A stretch of 35,530 nucleotides of DNA, from NCBI GenBank assembly GCA_035547915.1, contig DASZTS010000047.1:1-35530 (forward strand), written 5' to 3'. Of the stretch, positions 24,352 to 33,236 are shown piece by piece. Position 1 is the first letter of the stretch, and each line of letters opens with the position of its first letter. Made by a program: the position numbers and the translations under genes. The notes beneath the pieces are model-generated. The model ran no database searches, was not told the DNA's origin, and worked only from the letters and a program-made list of their open reading frames with translations. Source of the DNA: DASSFG01 sp035547915 (GTDB taxonomy: Bacteria > Planctomycetota > Planctomycetia > Pirellulales > JAICIG01).

Positions 24352-26265
24352 TCATTCCTTTACGGCAGGAACTCGGTCCTGGCGCCAAGCGAGGGTCACC
24401 CAGCCTTGATCGGCCGTGAGTTCGACCAGTTCGAGGCGGCCTGCTTGCGCCCATTGTCCGGGGAGCACCAGTCCTTGGGAAGTGATCTCGGGCGTAAAGA
24501 AATCGTCGAACCGATTCCGAATGTAACTGGCGTCGCGGCTCTGGCGTAGGCTCATGCGTCGCTCTCCGCCGGGCACAAAGCCGGTCGGATAGACTTCGAT
24601 GTCGTCCCCCTCGCGAACCGCTTTGGCCGCGTCATCTTCGCGCACAAACCGGTAGTGGGCGGTAACATCCATCGGAGTGTCGATGGTTCGTATGTCCGAG
24701 CCGAACCGCCGGCCGCGCAGCGTTAGCGACGCTCGGCCGCCGTCGACACGCAGCACCACGGGTGCCAGGCTGGCGAAGGTGATCTCCCACGGGCCTTTTT
24801 GCTCGTCGAAGGCGATTTGCTTCGGCCTACGCCCGAATAGCTGGAGCGACAACTTGTCGAGGTCTTGCTGCCGCAGAGTCTGGCCGGCCAGCAACCCATC
24901 GCTGTAGTTGTTCACAAGCGACTCGTGGAATTGAACGGCCATATCGACCTGTTCGGGCACCTTGGGGGGAGCCAGCGGCGAAGCCAACTGGGAACTACGG
25001 TCGTGCAAGCCGATGATCTGGATCCGATCGGCCGCACTGGTCAACCGTAGCTCGCGTGGCCACTGTCCCACCCGCACCAGTGGATAACGAATCTTGTGGA
25101 GGAAATCGGCATGCGCCCGGCCGAGCTGTGCATTTGCCTCCTTGTCGGTGCGAGCGCTTAGTTGCGCTTCGGCGTGCCGCGATGCGATCTGTTCGGCGGT
25201 CTGCTTTTGTTGACCGGCCCGCTTGCTCGCCACCCGCCGGACGATGCGATCCATCAGTCCGTGCTTGCTCGACCAGATGCCACAAATCTGCGAATGGGCC
25301 TCGGCGCACGCGGTCGCCTGCCAGACGTGGAAACCGGTCGCATCCACGTAGAAGCGTTTTGTACCCGACAACTGGGTCGTACTCGTGCTGCCGATTCGCG
25401 CGGGACCGTTATAGCCGACGCTTTGTGCCCGGTTCGTGGCGGTGATGGTCGTTTCGAAGAGGGCATGATGCGGATCGGGCAGGATTCGCGTGCGGATCCA
25501 CCCCGACGTACGACCCGTGCCCACGATGTTCGTACCCAGGATCACATCGTGCACCGGTCGCGGTGTGTCGTCGATGCGTCGTAGGCTTCCGCTACCGATC
25601 AATTGTTGCGAAACCTGCACGTGCAGGTTGGGTTGCGATAGCCGGGTGCGGACCTCGGCCACGTCCGATTCGATGCCGCGGTCGGAAAGCCACCCCAGGA
25701 TTTTTCCGATCTCGGCAACCTTCTCCGCCGGGGGTGGGTCGCCGAGGTCGTCCAGCAGCCCCGCGAGTTGATCGAGTTTCGCCTTGATTTCGTCCTCAGT
25801 CGTCGCCTGGGAGCGCTCGCCCGCGATACGCAGGTATTGCTCCAATGCCACGGCAACGGCCTGGCAAACGGGGCGTTCAAGGCCGGGCGAATCGCTGCGA
25901 AACCGCTGGAGAATCTCCTTCAACCGCTCGTCGGATGCCGTGCTGCGCGACTGAACTGCGGTTGTCAGGTCGGCAAGCCGCAAGTAGCGTTTCCAGGCGG
26001 CCCCGTTCTTGCCTTCCCGCGCGAGCGAAGCGTCCAATTTGGCGAGTGAACTGGCCAACTCACGGCGCGCCGCATTCACTTTCTGCCGGCTCATCGCCGA
26101 GCTGTCGTTGGATTCCATTCCGGCCTTCACCTGGCGAACCAGGTCGGCCAGCGGGGCAGCCGTTTGGCCGAGCGCGGGCACTGACCATGCGACGCAAACG
26201 GCGGCCACCCAAGCCGTTGCGAGGCGAAAGCGCCCCTCTCGCATCCCGCCGATAAACGAGCCCAT
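24352..26265 (-). CDS. Large secreted protein of unknown function
   Basis: A 637-residue protein with an N-terminal signal peptide (RLATAWVAAVCVAWSVPALG, cleaved near ALGQ-TA). Residues 40-200 are helical and charged, suggesting coiled coil (RQKVNAARRELASSLAKLDA). The rest is mixed, with beta-rich segments such as RRIDDTPRPVHDVILGTNIVG and WIRTRILPDPHHALFETTITA, and a C-terminal region APVVLRVDGGRASLTLRGRRF. It is probably periplasmic or surface-located. I recognise no named domain. The ATG at 26265 has GAGG five bases before it. It leads the operon with the 158-residue protein. Similar large proteins are common in planctomycete genomes, but this is from general knowledge, not a search. Confidence 0.75.
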   Translation of the reverse strand: MGSFIGGMREGRFRLATAWVAAVCVAWSVPALGQTAAPLADLVRQVKAGMESNDSSAMSRQKVNAARRELASSLAKLDASLAREGKNGAAWKRYLRLADLTTAVQSRSTASDERLKEILQRFRSDSPGLERPVCQAVAVALEQYLRIAGERSQATTEDEIKAKLDQLAGLLDDLGDPPPAEKVAEIGKILGWLSDRGIESDVAEVRTRLSQPNLHVQVSQQLIGSGSLRRIDDTPRPVHDVILGTNIVGTGRTSGWIRTRILPDPHHALFETTITATNRAQSVGYNGPARIGSTSTTQLSGTKRFYVDATGFHVWQATACAEAHSQICGIWSSKHGLMDRIVRRVASKRAGQQKQTAEQIASRHAEAQLSARTDKEANAQLGRAHADFLHKIRYPLVRVGQWPRELRLTSAADRIQIIGLHDRSSQLASPLAPPKVPEQVDMAVQFHESLVNNYSDGLLAGQTLRQQDLDKLSLQLFGRRPKQIAFDEQKGPWEITFASLAPVVLRVDGGRASLTLRGRRFGSDIRTIDTPMDVTAHYRFVREDDAAKAVREGDDIEVYPTGFVPGGERRMSLRQSRDASYIRNRFDDFFTPEITSQGLVLPGQWAQAGRLELVELTADQGWVTLAWRQDRVPAVKE

Positions 26266-26761
26266 AGAATCCTCGATCCGTGTTTCCGCAGAATGCCCGA
26301 TAAAAACTGGAATTCATAACATGCCCGCCCAGAAAATGCCAGCATCCCGTCTTACCCCAACCTTTGGGGCGGTTGATTTTGCCCATCCTGCGTGTTAGAC
26401 CCGTACTTTCCGATCGGCAATGTCGACGTTTTCGTTAATGTCGAACGACGGCCGAGCGGCACACCAAGGACGACGGCTTGGGCGTTCCGGTTGCCATCCG
26501 TAAGCGGCGGCAACCACACGACGGCCGTTCCTGCCACGGAACCGGCAATGCGACCCACCACGTCGCAGCCAGATTCCCGAAACGTCGCCGAAGACCGCCG
26601 GTTTCTCTCGGCTTTGCCGAGCTAACCGCAACGGTTCAGGCACCGTTTTGACCGTCGGTTGTACGGATTTCCGACGGTCGAGGTACTACGCGTTGTTCGT
26701 GACGACACGACCAACGCTGGGCTCACGATGCCCCTTTGATTCACCCCATGAGGAGGTGCCA
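26266..26761. other. 496-bp gap without a gene, divergent intergenic region
   Basis: It lies between divergent genes and must hold both promoters. I see the hairpin CCCCAA/TTGGGG near 26353 and the dyad at 26650-26679. No open frame is convincing. Confidence 0.5.
26650..26679. promoter_or_regulatory. Perfect 9-bp dyad upstream of the thioredoxin/CAP gene
   Basis: GACCGTCGG (26650-26658) and CCGACGGTC (26671-26679) form a perfect inverted repeat with a 12-base spacer, about 83 bp before the ATG at 26762. Centre-to-centre distance is 21 bp, two helical turns, which suits a dimeric regulator. It could also fold as an RNA hairpin in the leader. No T-run follows. Confidence 0.45.
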
Positions 26762-27658
26762 ATGTCGCGCACTGTTTTGCTGCTGTCGTTTTGTTTGCCG
26801 CTAGCCATGACCGCTACGAGCCGCTCCGCCGACGCCGAATCCGCCAACGTCGCGGTATCGCCTGCCATCGAATGGCACACCGATTACGGCGAAGCGATGC
26901 GGGTTGCCAAAGCGCAACAAAAAATGATGTTTATCTGGTTTTATAGCGCGCGGAAGGGCCAATTCGATGAACGATTCGAAGCCACCACGTTGCGAAATCC
27001 CAAGGTGATGGATCGTCTCGAACGCTATGTGTCGGTCAAATTGCCGACCACGGCCACGATCACCGTCGACGGGAAGCCCGTGCGGCTCCTCGATCACGGG
27101 GCCTTTCAGGAGATGAACCGCAGTCCGGGGATCGCCATCATCGACCTGGCCCATCCGAACACCGAACAATATGGCTATGTCGTTACCACGCTGCCGTTTG
27201 CGCCGGGAAAATACTATCGGTTTCGTCCCGACCACCTAGCGGTCGTGCTCGATCTGCCGCCAGGAACACTCACTCAACGCACGTTGGTGTTCGCCGTTCG
27301 CATCCACCCCGAAAAGCCGGCGAGCACCCGCGGCCAGATCGACCCCACGCTGGTACGCGAAGCCAAAAGCCATTCCAACTACCAAGCGCGTATCCTCGTG
27401 CAAGGACATCACCATTGGGGGGAGCGGTTTCCGAGGATTAGTCGCTTGCTGTTCGGTCTGCGTCCGCAGGAGATCGTGGCCGAAAGCTGGCCACAAGAAG
27501 GACTCGTCGACGCGGCCGTCGACGTGGTCGATAGCTGGCACCATTCGTCCGGTCATTGGCAGGCGGTCTATTCAAACCAGAACCGTTTCGGTTATGACAT
27601 GAAGAAAGGAAACAACGGTATCTGGTACGCGACCGGAATATTCGGCAATAATAGATAA
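26762..27658 (+). CDS. Secreted protein: thioredoxin-like domain followed by CAP/SCP-like domain
   Basis: A 298-residue protein with a signal peptide (MSRTVLLLSFCLPLAMTAT, cleaved near SADA-ES). Residues about 35-170 look like a thioredoxin-like domain (YGEAMRVAKAQQKMMFIWFY, followed by a partner strand and SPGIAIIDL as the cis-Pro region), but the CxxC is absent: SARKGQF stands in its place. The C-terminal part resembles a CAP/SCP domain: HHHWGERFPRIS, ESWPQEG, AAVDVVDSWHHSSGHWQAV and GIWYATGIFG, with the paired His of the CAP cavity. The protein is therefore probably not a redox enzyme. GGAGG lies six bases before the ATG at 26762. It has its own terminator at 27794. Confidence 0.72.
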   Translation: MSRTVLLLSFCLPLAMTATSRSADAESANVAVSPAIEWHTDYGEAMRVAKAQQKMMFIWFYSARKGQFDERFEATTLRNPKVMDRLERYVSVKLPTTATITVDGKPVRLLDHGAFQEMNRSPGIAIIDLAHPNTEQYGYVVTTLPFAPGKYYRFRPDHLAVVLDLPPGTLTQRTLVFAVRIHPEKPASTRGQIDPTLVREAKSHSNYQARILVQGHHHWGERFPRISRLLFGLRPQEIVAESWPQEGLVDAAVDVVDSWHHSSGHWQAVYSNQNRFGYDMKKGNNGIWYATGIFGNNR

Positions 27659-27793
27659 AGACATTTCAGAGCGACGGACAAACCGGATCGAGCCTCAAAA
27701 ATTGGCGTTCCACGGCTGATTTTGGCCACGGCCGTGCCGGTTTCCGGGTTCTGTCAACCGCACTGAAGGGCATAGTTTTCCGAACCAGCGCCC

Positions 27794-27846
27794 GGCCCCC
27801 AGGCGAAGCGTGCCTTCTTGGCCCTTCCGTCTGGGGGCCTTTTTTA
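27794..27846 (+). terminator. Intrinsic terminator
   Basis: GGCCCCCAG (27794-27802) pairs perfectly with CTGGGGGCC (27831-27839) and is followed by TTTTTTATTTTTATT. The loop is 28 bases. It lies 136 bp after the thioredoxin/CAP gene. The rest of 27659-28081 shows no gene. Confidence 0.85.
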
Positions 27847-28081
27847 TTTTTATTGGTGAATTCCGGAGAACCGGTTTCCGCGCCCCTAGGCTGCGCCGCC
27901 CTTCTCGGCCGAACTCGCCGCTTCGGCCTGGGGGGTGTTTTCCGTTTGCGCGGGTTGCAGGTTGCCGTTTCGCCACAGCCTTGGTTGAAAATCTTCACCA
28001 TGTTGCCCAAACGCATGATACGTTTCCATAGCGGACGATTGTCGTCGCGCATCGAAGTTCTTTTTGGAGTTGCTTTCGGGC

Positions 28082-30532
28082 ATGGACGGCGAGGGATTCG
28101 TGAAGGACGGTCTGCCGTCCACGAGCGCGAATCGTGGCCCACACGGGCCAAATCGTCGCCGCGCGCGCCGATCGTCGGTCACGCGCCTCGCCCGAAATCT
28201 TGTACAAACCGTTTGCTCTTGCGCGGCGCTCGTGGTTCTTTCGGCGACTTTGGGATGCGCGTCGGGGCGACTCCCGATGGTCGATCCCAGCGGTGAGCGA
28301 TTCTTTATCGCGGGCCCGGTCCTGAGGCAGCCGGTTCCACATCCGCCCCATTGCCACGATCCGCAGCGGATCGAGTTGACGCCCAACAAGGTCATCGCGC
28401 CGGTCGGTTGCGAGGTCGTCATGTTGGCGGGTGTTTGCGGCAGCGACGGCTATCTGCTGGCGCGGCAACCGGTCGAATGGATGCTCGCGCCGGGCGGCGT
28501 AGGTGAATTCATCACGGTCGGCCGGCGCTCGTCGCTCGACTGGCTCGTTGGTTTTAATTCCGAGGAGCCGCACAAGGTCGACAACACCTACGCCACCGGC
28601 ACCACATCGTCGAGCTACCTCTGCCTGAACCGGGGCACCCCGACACCCAGCGACGATTTGCCCGTCGACAAGGGCCAGGCGTGGGTCGCGATCACTTCGC
28701 CCGTCGAGGGCGTGAGCTATCTCACGGCGTACGCGCCCAGCGTAAAGGGATGGGACTCGAACACGCAGACCGCGACGATTCATTGGATCGATGCGACTTT
28801 CGCCTACCCACCGGCCGCGACGAATCCGGGCGGCAGCCGCCATAGTTTTACGACGACCGTCACCCGCCACAGTACGCATGCTCCCGTCGCAGGTTGGAGG
28901 GTGCGTTACGAGATCACCGGTGGTCCGCGGGCCGGCTTCGCCCCCGACGGCGCTCCACTGATCGAGGTGCCGACCAACGACCTGGGCCAGGCGATCGCCG
29001 AGATCTACCAGCTCGATATGCAGCCGGGCACAAATACTGTTTCGATCGAAGTTATTCGGCCCGACCTCGTGACCGGCGAACGATTCACCGTCGGCCGAGG
29101 AGCCACGCAAAAGACGTGGACGGCTCCTGATATCTCGCTGCGCGTCAGCGGGCCCGGACAGGGAATCGTCGGCGATACGCTGAATTACCGCATCGAAGTG
29201 CGTAATCCAGGTGACTTCACCGCCAAGGGCATCGTCGTCACCGATCTGTTGCCAGACGGGGTCTCGCTCATCTCCAGCGCCCCACAACCCGGTTCGACCG
29301 GCGGCAAACTGCAATGGTCGCTCGGCGACTTGCAGGGCGGGGATACCCGGACCATCGACCTGCAATTACGAGTCGACCGGCCGGGCACCATCAACCACTG
29401 CGCCAACGTGACGAGCGCCGAACGCCTGTCAGCCGAGCACTGCGTGGCCACGACCGTGCTGGCGCCAAGCCTCCGCATCTCGATGTCCGCACCGCCGCAG
29501 GCCAACGTGGGAGAGGATGTTACATTCCAGACGCAAATCACCAACGGCGGTTCGTCGGCCCTGACCGGCCTTGTCATCGTCGACCGCTACGATGCGGGCC
29601 TGCAACACGCCAGCGATACGCCCAAGACAAAGGGCACCATCGAGAGAGATCTGGGCAGTCTCGCCCCAGGACAGACGCAAACGGTGGCTGTGACGTTTCG
29701 CGTCGTCGATGCCGGGCAACAGTGCAATTCCGTCGAAATCCACGGCTCGGCCGGCATCTTGGGCAGTACCAAGGCGTGCGTGACGGCGGTCGAGCCCGGC
29801 GCGGCTGCCACCGGCGAGCAACCCCAGCTCACCGTCACCAAGATCGGCGACAAACAGGCCGTCCTCGGAAGCCAAGCGAAGTTTCGCATCGTCGTGACCA
29901 ATACAGGCAAGGTCGCCGCCACGAACCTGAACGTCGTGGACCACTTCGACCCCGAGCTCGAGCCGAAGAGAGCGTCGAAGGGTAGCGAATACGACGGCGC
30001 GAATATGACTTGGAAGGTGCCGCAGCTCGCCCCCGGCAAGTCGATACAGTTCAATGTCGTCTGCGAATGCCAACAGCTCGCCGACAACACCTGCAACCGG
30101 GTGACCGTGACGTGCGACGGAGACGTGCGCGAATCGGCCCAGGCCTGCCTCGCCATCGTCGCCGCCTCGGCCGGTCTACAACCCTCGATCGCCGAGCAGG
30201 GAAATCCCGTGGCGGTCGGCAAGCAAACCACCTATCGCGTCTCGGTCGTCAACAACGGCACGACACCCCAAAGTCAGGTAGCAGTGAGCGTCACCGTGCC
30301 GGACCAGACCACGCCCGTAGCCGGCAGTTTCCAGGGCCCGTCCGCCGGCCAGTCGAGCGGCAACACGATCACGTTCGCTCCGATCCCCACGCTCGCAGCG
30401 GGCCAGGCGCTCAATTTTTCGATCGGTATCCGCGCCGTCAAGGCAGGGAGCGGTTCGGCACGCGTGGATGTGACGAGCATGCAGCAGCCTGCCCCCGTCT
30501 CCGCCGAGTCGACGACGACCGTCATCCCGTAG
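28082..30532 (+). CDS. Lipoprotein with four DUF11/CARDB-like repeats
   Basis: An 816-residue protein. A 37-residue Arg-rich N-terminus precedes a hydrophobic segment and the lipobox LSATLGC (Cys59), so it is likely lipid-anchored. An N-terminal region (residues about 60-340) has Ig-like elements (RHSFTTTVTRHSTHAPVAGW). Four DUF11-type repeats follow from about residue 349, 463, 581 and 697: each has the pattern VGDTLNYRIEVRNPGDFTAKG, VVTDLLPDGV, then WSLGDLQGGDTRTIDLQLRV. Many repeats carry a Cys pair (INHCANV, AEHCVAT). DUF11 repeats are stalk-like and occur in surface and wall proteins; in planctomycetes, cysteine-rich secreted proteins are thought to build the envelope. The ATG at 28082 has GGAG 12 bases upstream. 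Confidence 0.85.
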   Translation: MDGEGFVKDGLPSTSANRGPHGPNRRRARRSSVTRLARNLVQTVCSCAALVVLSATLGCASGRLPMVDPSGERFFIAGPVLRQPVPHPPHCHDPQRIELTPNKVIAPVGCEVVMLAGVCGSDGYLLARQPVEWMLAPGGVGEFITVGRRSSLDWLVGFNSEEPHKVDNTYATGTTSSSYLCLNRGTPTPSDDLPVDKGQAWVAITSPVEGVSYLTAYAPSVKGWDSNTQTATIHWIDATFAYPPAATNPGGSRHSFTTTVTRHSTHAPVAGWRVRYEITGGPRAGFAPDGAPLIEVPTNDLGQAIAEIYQLDMQPGTNTVSIEVIRPDLVTGERFTVGRGATQKTWTAPDISLRVSGPGQGIVGDTLNYRIEVRNPGDFTAKGIVVTDLLPDGVSLISSAPQPGSTGGKLQWSLGDLQGGDTRTIDLQLRVDRPGTINHCANVTSAERLSAEHCVATTVLAPSLRISMSAPPQANVGEDVTFQTQITNGGSSALTGLVIVDRYDAGLQHASDTPKTKGTIERDLGSLAPGQTQTVAVTFRVVDAGQQCNSVEIHGSAGILGSTKACVTAVEPGAAATGEQPQLTVTKIGDKQAVLGSQAKFRIVVTNTGKVAATNLNVVDHFDPELEPKRASKGSEYDGANMTWKVPQLAPGKSIQFNVVCECQQLADNTCNRVTVTCDGDVRESAQACLAIVAASAGLQPSIAEQGNPVAVGKQTTYRVSVVNNGTTPQSQVAVSVTVPDQTTPVAGSFQGPSAGQSSGNTITFAPIPTLAAGQALNFSIGIRAVKAGSGSARVDVTSMQQPAPVSAESTTTVIP

Positions 30533-30582
30533 GCCGTGGACCGCCTTTGACGTACCGCTCTTCCGCGGTCAGACTGCCCGTT

Positions 30583-31077
30583 GTGGAGCCGTCGCAACAG
30601 AACATCGCGAACCAAACGCTGCCAGCAGTCTGCCACGCGCGGTTTGTCGTCCTCCGACACGATGCGCCTCGCGGCCTACATTGGGACTTCATGCTCGCAG
30701 CCGGCGACGTCCTACAAACATGGGCTCTGGAGCGAGAACCGGCGGCGACCGTCGAGTGCGGCGCCGAGCGATTACCCGACCATCGGCTGGCATACCTCGA
30801 CTACGAGGGCGAGGTGACCGGCGGACGAGGCACCGTCACGCGGCATGACTGGGGAACGTATGCGGTCTGCGCGAGCGGCACGAGCGAAAACGCCGTCGTC
30901 GTCCAGCTCGACGGTCAGCGGCTGCGCGGGACGGCGATGCTCGTGCGGCTCGAGGGCGGCGATCAGCGTTGGCGGTTTTCGTTCGTCTCTGGCGGCACAG
31001 CGGCCAGGGGCCGATCGGCCGATTCGACCACCGGCGATGCGTCGGACGGGCGTGCGACGGTGCAACCCGCGACGTAA
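30583..31077 (+). CDS. Stand-alone LigD 3'-phosphoesterase-like protein
   Basis: A 164-residue protein. Residues 15-115 match the phosphoesterase (PE) domain of bacterial NHEJ ligase LigD: FVVLRHDAPRGLHWDFMLA (His and Asp metal ligands, HxDxR-like region), VLQTWALEREP, RLAYLDYEGEVTGGRGTVTRHDWGTY, and the closing strand LRGTAMLVRLEGG. PE enzymes remove 3'-phosphate or ribonucleotides from DNA ends. No Ku or ligase gene is nearby. The start is taken as the GTG at 30583, because the frame upstream overlaps the end of the DUF11 gene. The last 38 residues overlap the convergent gene at 30963 and look low-complexity, an unusual 115-bp 3' overlap. Confidence 0.78.
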   Translation: MEPSQQNIANQTLPAVCHARFVVLRHDAPRGLHWDFMLAAGDVLQTWALEREPAATVECGAERLPDHRLAYLDYEGEVTGGRGTVTRHDWGTYAVCASGTSENAVVVQLDGQRLRGTAMLVRLEGGDQRWRFSFVSGGTAARGRSADSTTGDASDGRATVQPAT

Positions 31078-31706
31078 ACTTCGTCGTCGCCGAGCTGAAA
31101 CTTTTCGAGCCTGTAGGCGGCCTTGTCGTCGCTCGCATGCAGGCGTATGACGGCGACCGGATCGCCGTGAGCCTGCAACCAGCTCAACTGGATCTTGGCG
31201 TCTTCGGCGGCCCGAGCGACGCCCTCCAACACCTTGCCGAGTGGGAGCGGAAACGCACCCGCACGAGCATGGCTGAGCCGCACCTTGAGCACGTTCGGTT
31301 CGCTCATGTGAGGTTCGGCCTTCAACGAGACGACCGTTTCGACGCTTCCCTCGAGGTAGCGGCAACCGAAAAGGATGCCGTTGGACGTGACGGTCACCCG
31401 CGGATCGGCGATGTAGTCTGGCAGGAGCCCCGGAAACGTCCGCTCCAGTTCGGTAGCGAGCCAGCCGTTGATCTGTTCCGTCGTGAAGATCGCCTGCCAC
31501 TTGCCGCTTTTATTGACTCCGCTGGCCAGCGCGGCGGCACTTTCGAGCAGACGGTCACTCGCTTCTTGATGCACTTCCTTCGGCACCGCCACGGCAGCCG
31601 CATAGAAGTCTGGCACAGTGCGGGCGGCCCAATAGCCCCAGCCCAACAGGCAAGCACCCAGCGCAAACAACCCACCGGCGAGCCAAGCTGCCAAGCGGCG
31701 GTTCAT
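30963..31706 (-). CDS. Membrane-anchored protein of unknown function
   Basis: A 247-residue protein with one N-terminal membrane helix (WLAGGLFALGACLLGWGYWA) and a periplasmic domain. That domain has features like those of YpmS/DUF2140-type proteins (an FTTEQINGWLATELERTFPG segment with the Gln-hydrophobic-Asn/Trp pattern), but this link is only a resemblance. Strands such as RVTVTSNGILFGCRYLEGSVETVVSLKAEP suggest a beta-rich fold. The ATG at 31706 is a good start. Its last 115 bp overlap the end of the LigD-PE-like gene on the opposite strand. The far C-terminus (ADRPLAAVPPETNENRQR) lies in this overlap and is probably flexible. Confidence 0.7.
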   Translation of the reverse strand: MNRRLAAWLAGGLFALGACLLGWGYWAARTVPDFYAAAVAVPKEVHQEASDRLLESAAALASGVNKSGKWQAIFTTEQINGWLATELERTFPGLLPDYIADPRVTVTSNGILFGCRYLEGSVETVVSLKAEPHMSEPNVLKVRLSHARAGAFPLPLGKVLEGVARAAEDAKIQLSWLQAHGDPVAVIRLHASDDKAAYRLEKFQLGDDEVYVAGCTVARPSDASPVVESADRPLAAVPPETNENRQR

Positions 31707-31824
31707 GCGGATCCTCGGCGCGTACTAGAAGGAGTCTGGTTGGCGGCCGCTGGGTAGACGTGCAAGAGGCCGTGGCCCGGCCGCTTGTTCAGGCGGGGGA
31801 TCGTAGGGGCCGTCGCCGGCGGCG

Positions 31825-33021
31825 TCAAGGCGAATAGGTGCCGAAGTCGTTAAACCAATGCTTTTTGGCAAAACGATAAAACCAGCTCTTTTCTGGTATC
31901 TCGTGCCCGGGGTCGTCTTGCGAGGGGCGAGACCGCATGGCTTCGAGTTCTGCCGCCGCGCGCTGTCGCGCCGTGGTGTCGCGGGCGGAGTGTTTCTCGA
32001 CGAGCGTCTTCAACAGGTCGGGCCGCTCCAGCACGATGCAGCCGCGTGTCGCCGATGCCGCCACTTCACGGAAGTCGTGCAAGAAGGCAGATTTCGCGAA
32101 CGTCTCGCGCAACGGCCGCTCGGCGTGAATCGACTCCTTCGAGAATTGCACGATGGGGCAGGGTTCGATGTCGCCCCACGGATTGACGTGGTGGCTGATG
32201 CCGGTGGCCGCCGGACACAGGGCGCGGCCGCGGTGATCGTAGTAGGCGTCGATGATGCCGATCGGTTTCTTGGCCCGCATGTCGACGACGAACTGCCGCG
32301 CCCGCCGTTGCTGTTCGGGGGTGAGCGCGAGTTGCGGGTTCGCGTCCGGTCCGACCGGCCGATAGACGTGGAACCAGCAGTACATCACCCCCATCGAAAT
32401 CAGCCGATCGACCCAGCGTTCGGTCAACAGGTCGTCGATGTTGGTCTGGCAGAGGCTCGTGCACACGCCGGTGAGGAGCTTATTGGTCAGACAGGCATCG
32501 AGGCCGGCCATCGTCTTGCTCCACACGCCCAGGCGGCCCCGACGTTCGTCGCTGACAATCTCCGATCCTTCCACGCTGACCAGCGGCGTCACGTTGCCCA
32601 TCCGCCGCAGTTCCTTGGCCACCTCGTCGGTGATCAGGTGGCCGTTCGTGAAGACCTGGAAGTAGCAGTCGGGATGGCCGGCCAGAATCTCCAGAAGCTG
32701 GGGGTGCATGAACGGCTCGCCGCCGAGAATGCCAAAGAAGCTATTCCCCGCCTCCTTCGCCTGGTCGATCAGGCGATTCATGGCCGCCAGGTCGATCGTC
32801 TGCTGCGGCGCGGCCACATCGACCCAGCACCCCTGGCAGCGCAGGTTGCAACTATTGACGATCGAGATGTAGATAAAGGGTGGAAAGAACTCGCCCTGGC
32901 GGCGGCGGCGTTTGAACTTCTGCACCGACCGCATCCCCTTGAAACCCATGTTCCAAGCGAGCTTCCACACGAGACGCTTATCGGTTTCCAGCAGGACGCG
33001 TTTGGCCATTTTCAGATACAT
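31825..33021 (-). CDS. Radical SAM protein with C-terminal cysteine region (SPASM-like)
   Basis: A 398-residue protein. A basic N-terminus (about 45 residues) precedes ISIVNSCNLRCQGCW, in which Cys58, Cys62 and Cys65 bind the radical-SAM 4Fe-4S cluster. GGEPFMHPQLLEIL is the SAM-binding GGEP motif. A second cysteine set (ALCPAATGISHHVNPWGDIEPCP, with a further RGCIV) looks like a SPASM-type or twitch region that could hold a second cluster. The family includes peptide-modifying and lipid-modifying enzymes (for example HpnH-like proteins), so the substrate cannot be told. No obvious peptide precursor is adjacent. Start at the ATG at 33021; an ATG four codons later is also possible. Confidence 0.88.
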   Translation of the reverse strand: MYLKMAKRVLLETDKRLVWKLAWNMGFKGMRSVQKFKRRRRQGEFFPPFIYISIVNSCNLRCQGCWVDVAAPQQTIDLAAMNRLIDQAKEAGNSFFGILGGEPFMHPQLLEILAGHPDCYFQVFTNGHLITDEVAKELRRMGNVTPLVSVEGSEIVSDERRGRLGVWSKTMAGLDACLTNKLLTGVCTSLCQTNIDDLLTERWVDRLISMGVMYCWFHVYRPVGPDANPQLALTPEQQRRARQFVVDMRAKKPIGIIDAYYDHRGRALCPAATGISHHVNPWGDIEPCPIVQFSKESIHAERPLRETFAKSAFLHDFREVAASATRGCIVLERPDLLKTLVEKHSARDTTARQRAAAELEAMRSRPSQDDPGHEIPEKSWFYRFAKKHWFNDFGTYSP

Positions 33022-33236
33022 AAATCAACCTGAGCGGGAGTGATCGGCGGTCGCGCGGATGCGGAAAAATTCATACTCGGCGGGGCAGGCTCTCGGCAGG
33101 CCCCGGCGTTCCATGTTAACAACTTCCAGCGTCGCTGCCACGCACCGAAGGCGCGGCCGACGGATTTCGGAACTTGGCGCATCTCGAACGCCTTCCATTC
33201 GTTATGGCCGGGACGCCGGGCCGGCCGCGATTCTTT

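Noticed and set aside
27995..29365. 456-codon open frame on the minus strand
   Set aside because: Antisense of the DUF11 lipoprotein; Arg/Asp-rich shadow composition.
30010..30582. Long upstream extension of the LigD-PE-like frame
   Set aside because: It overlaps the DUF11 gene in another frame and is Arg-rich shadow sequence.
31858..33033. 391-codon open frame on the plus strand
   Set aside because: Antisense of the radical SAM gene, whose motifs are complete.
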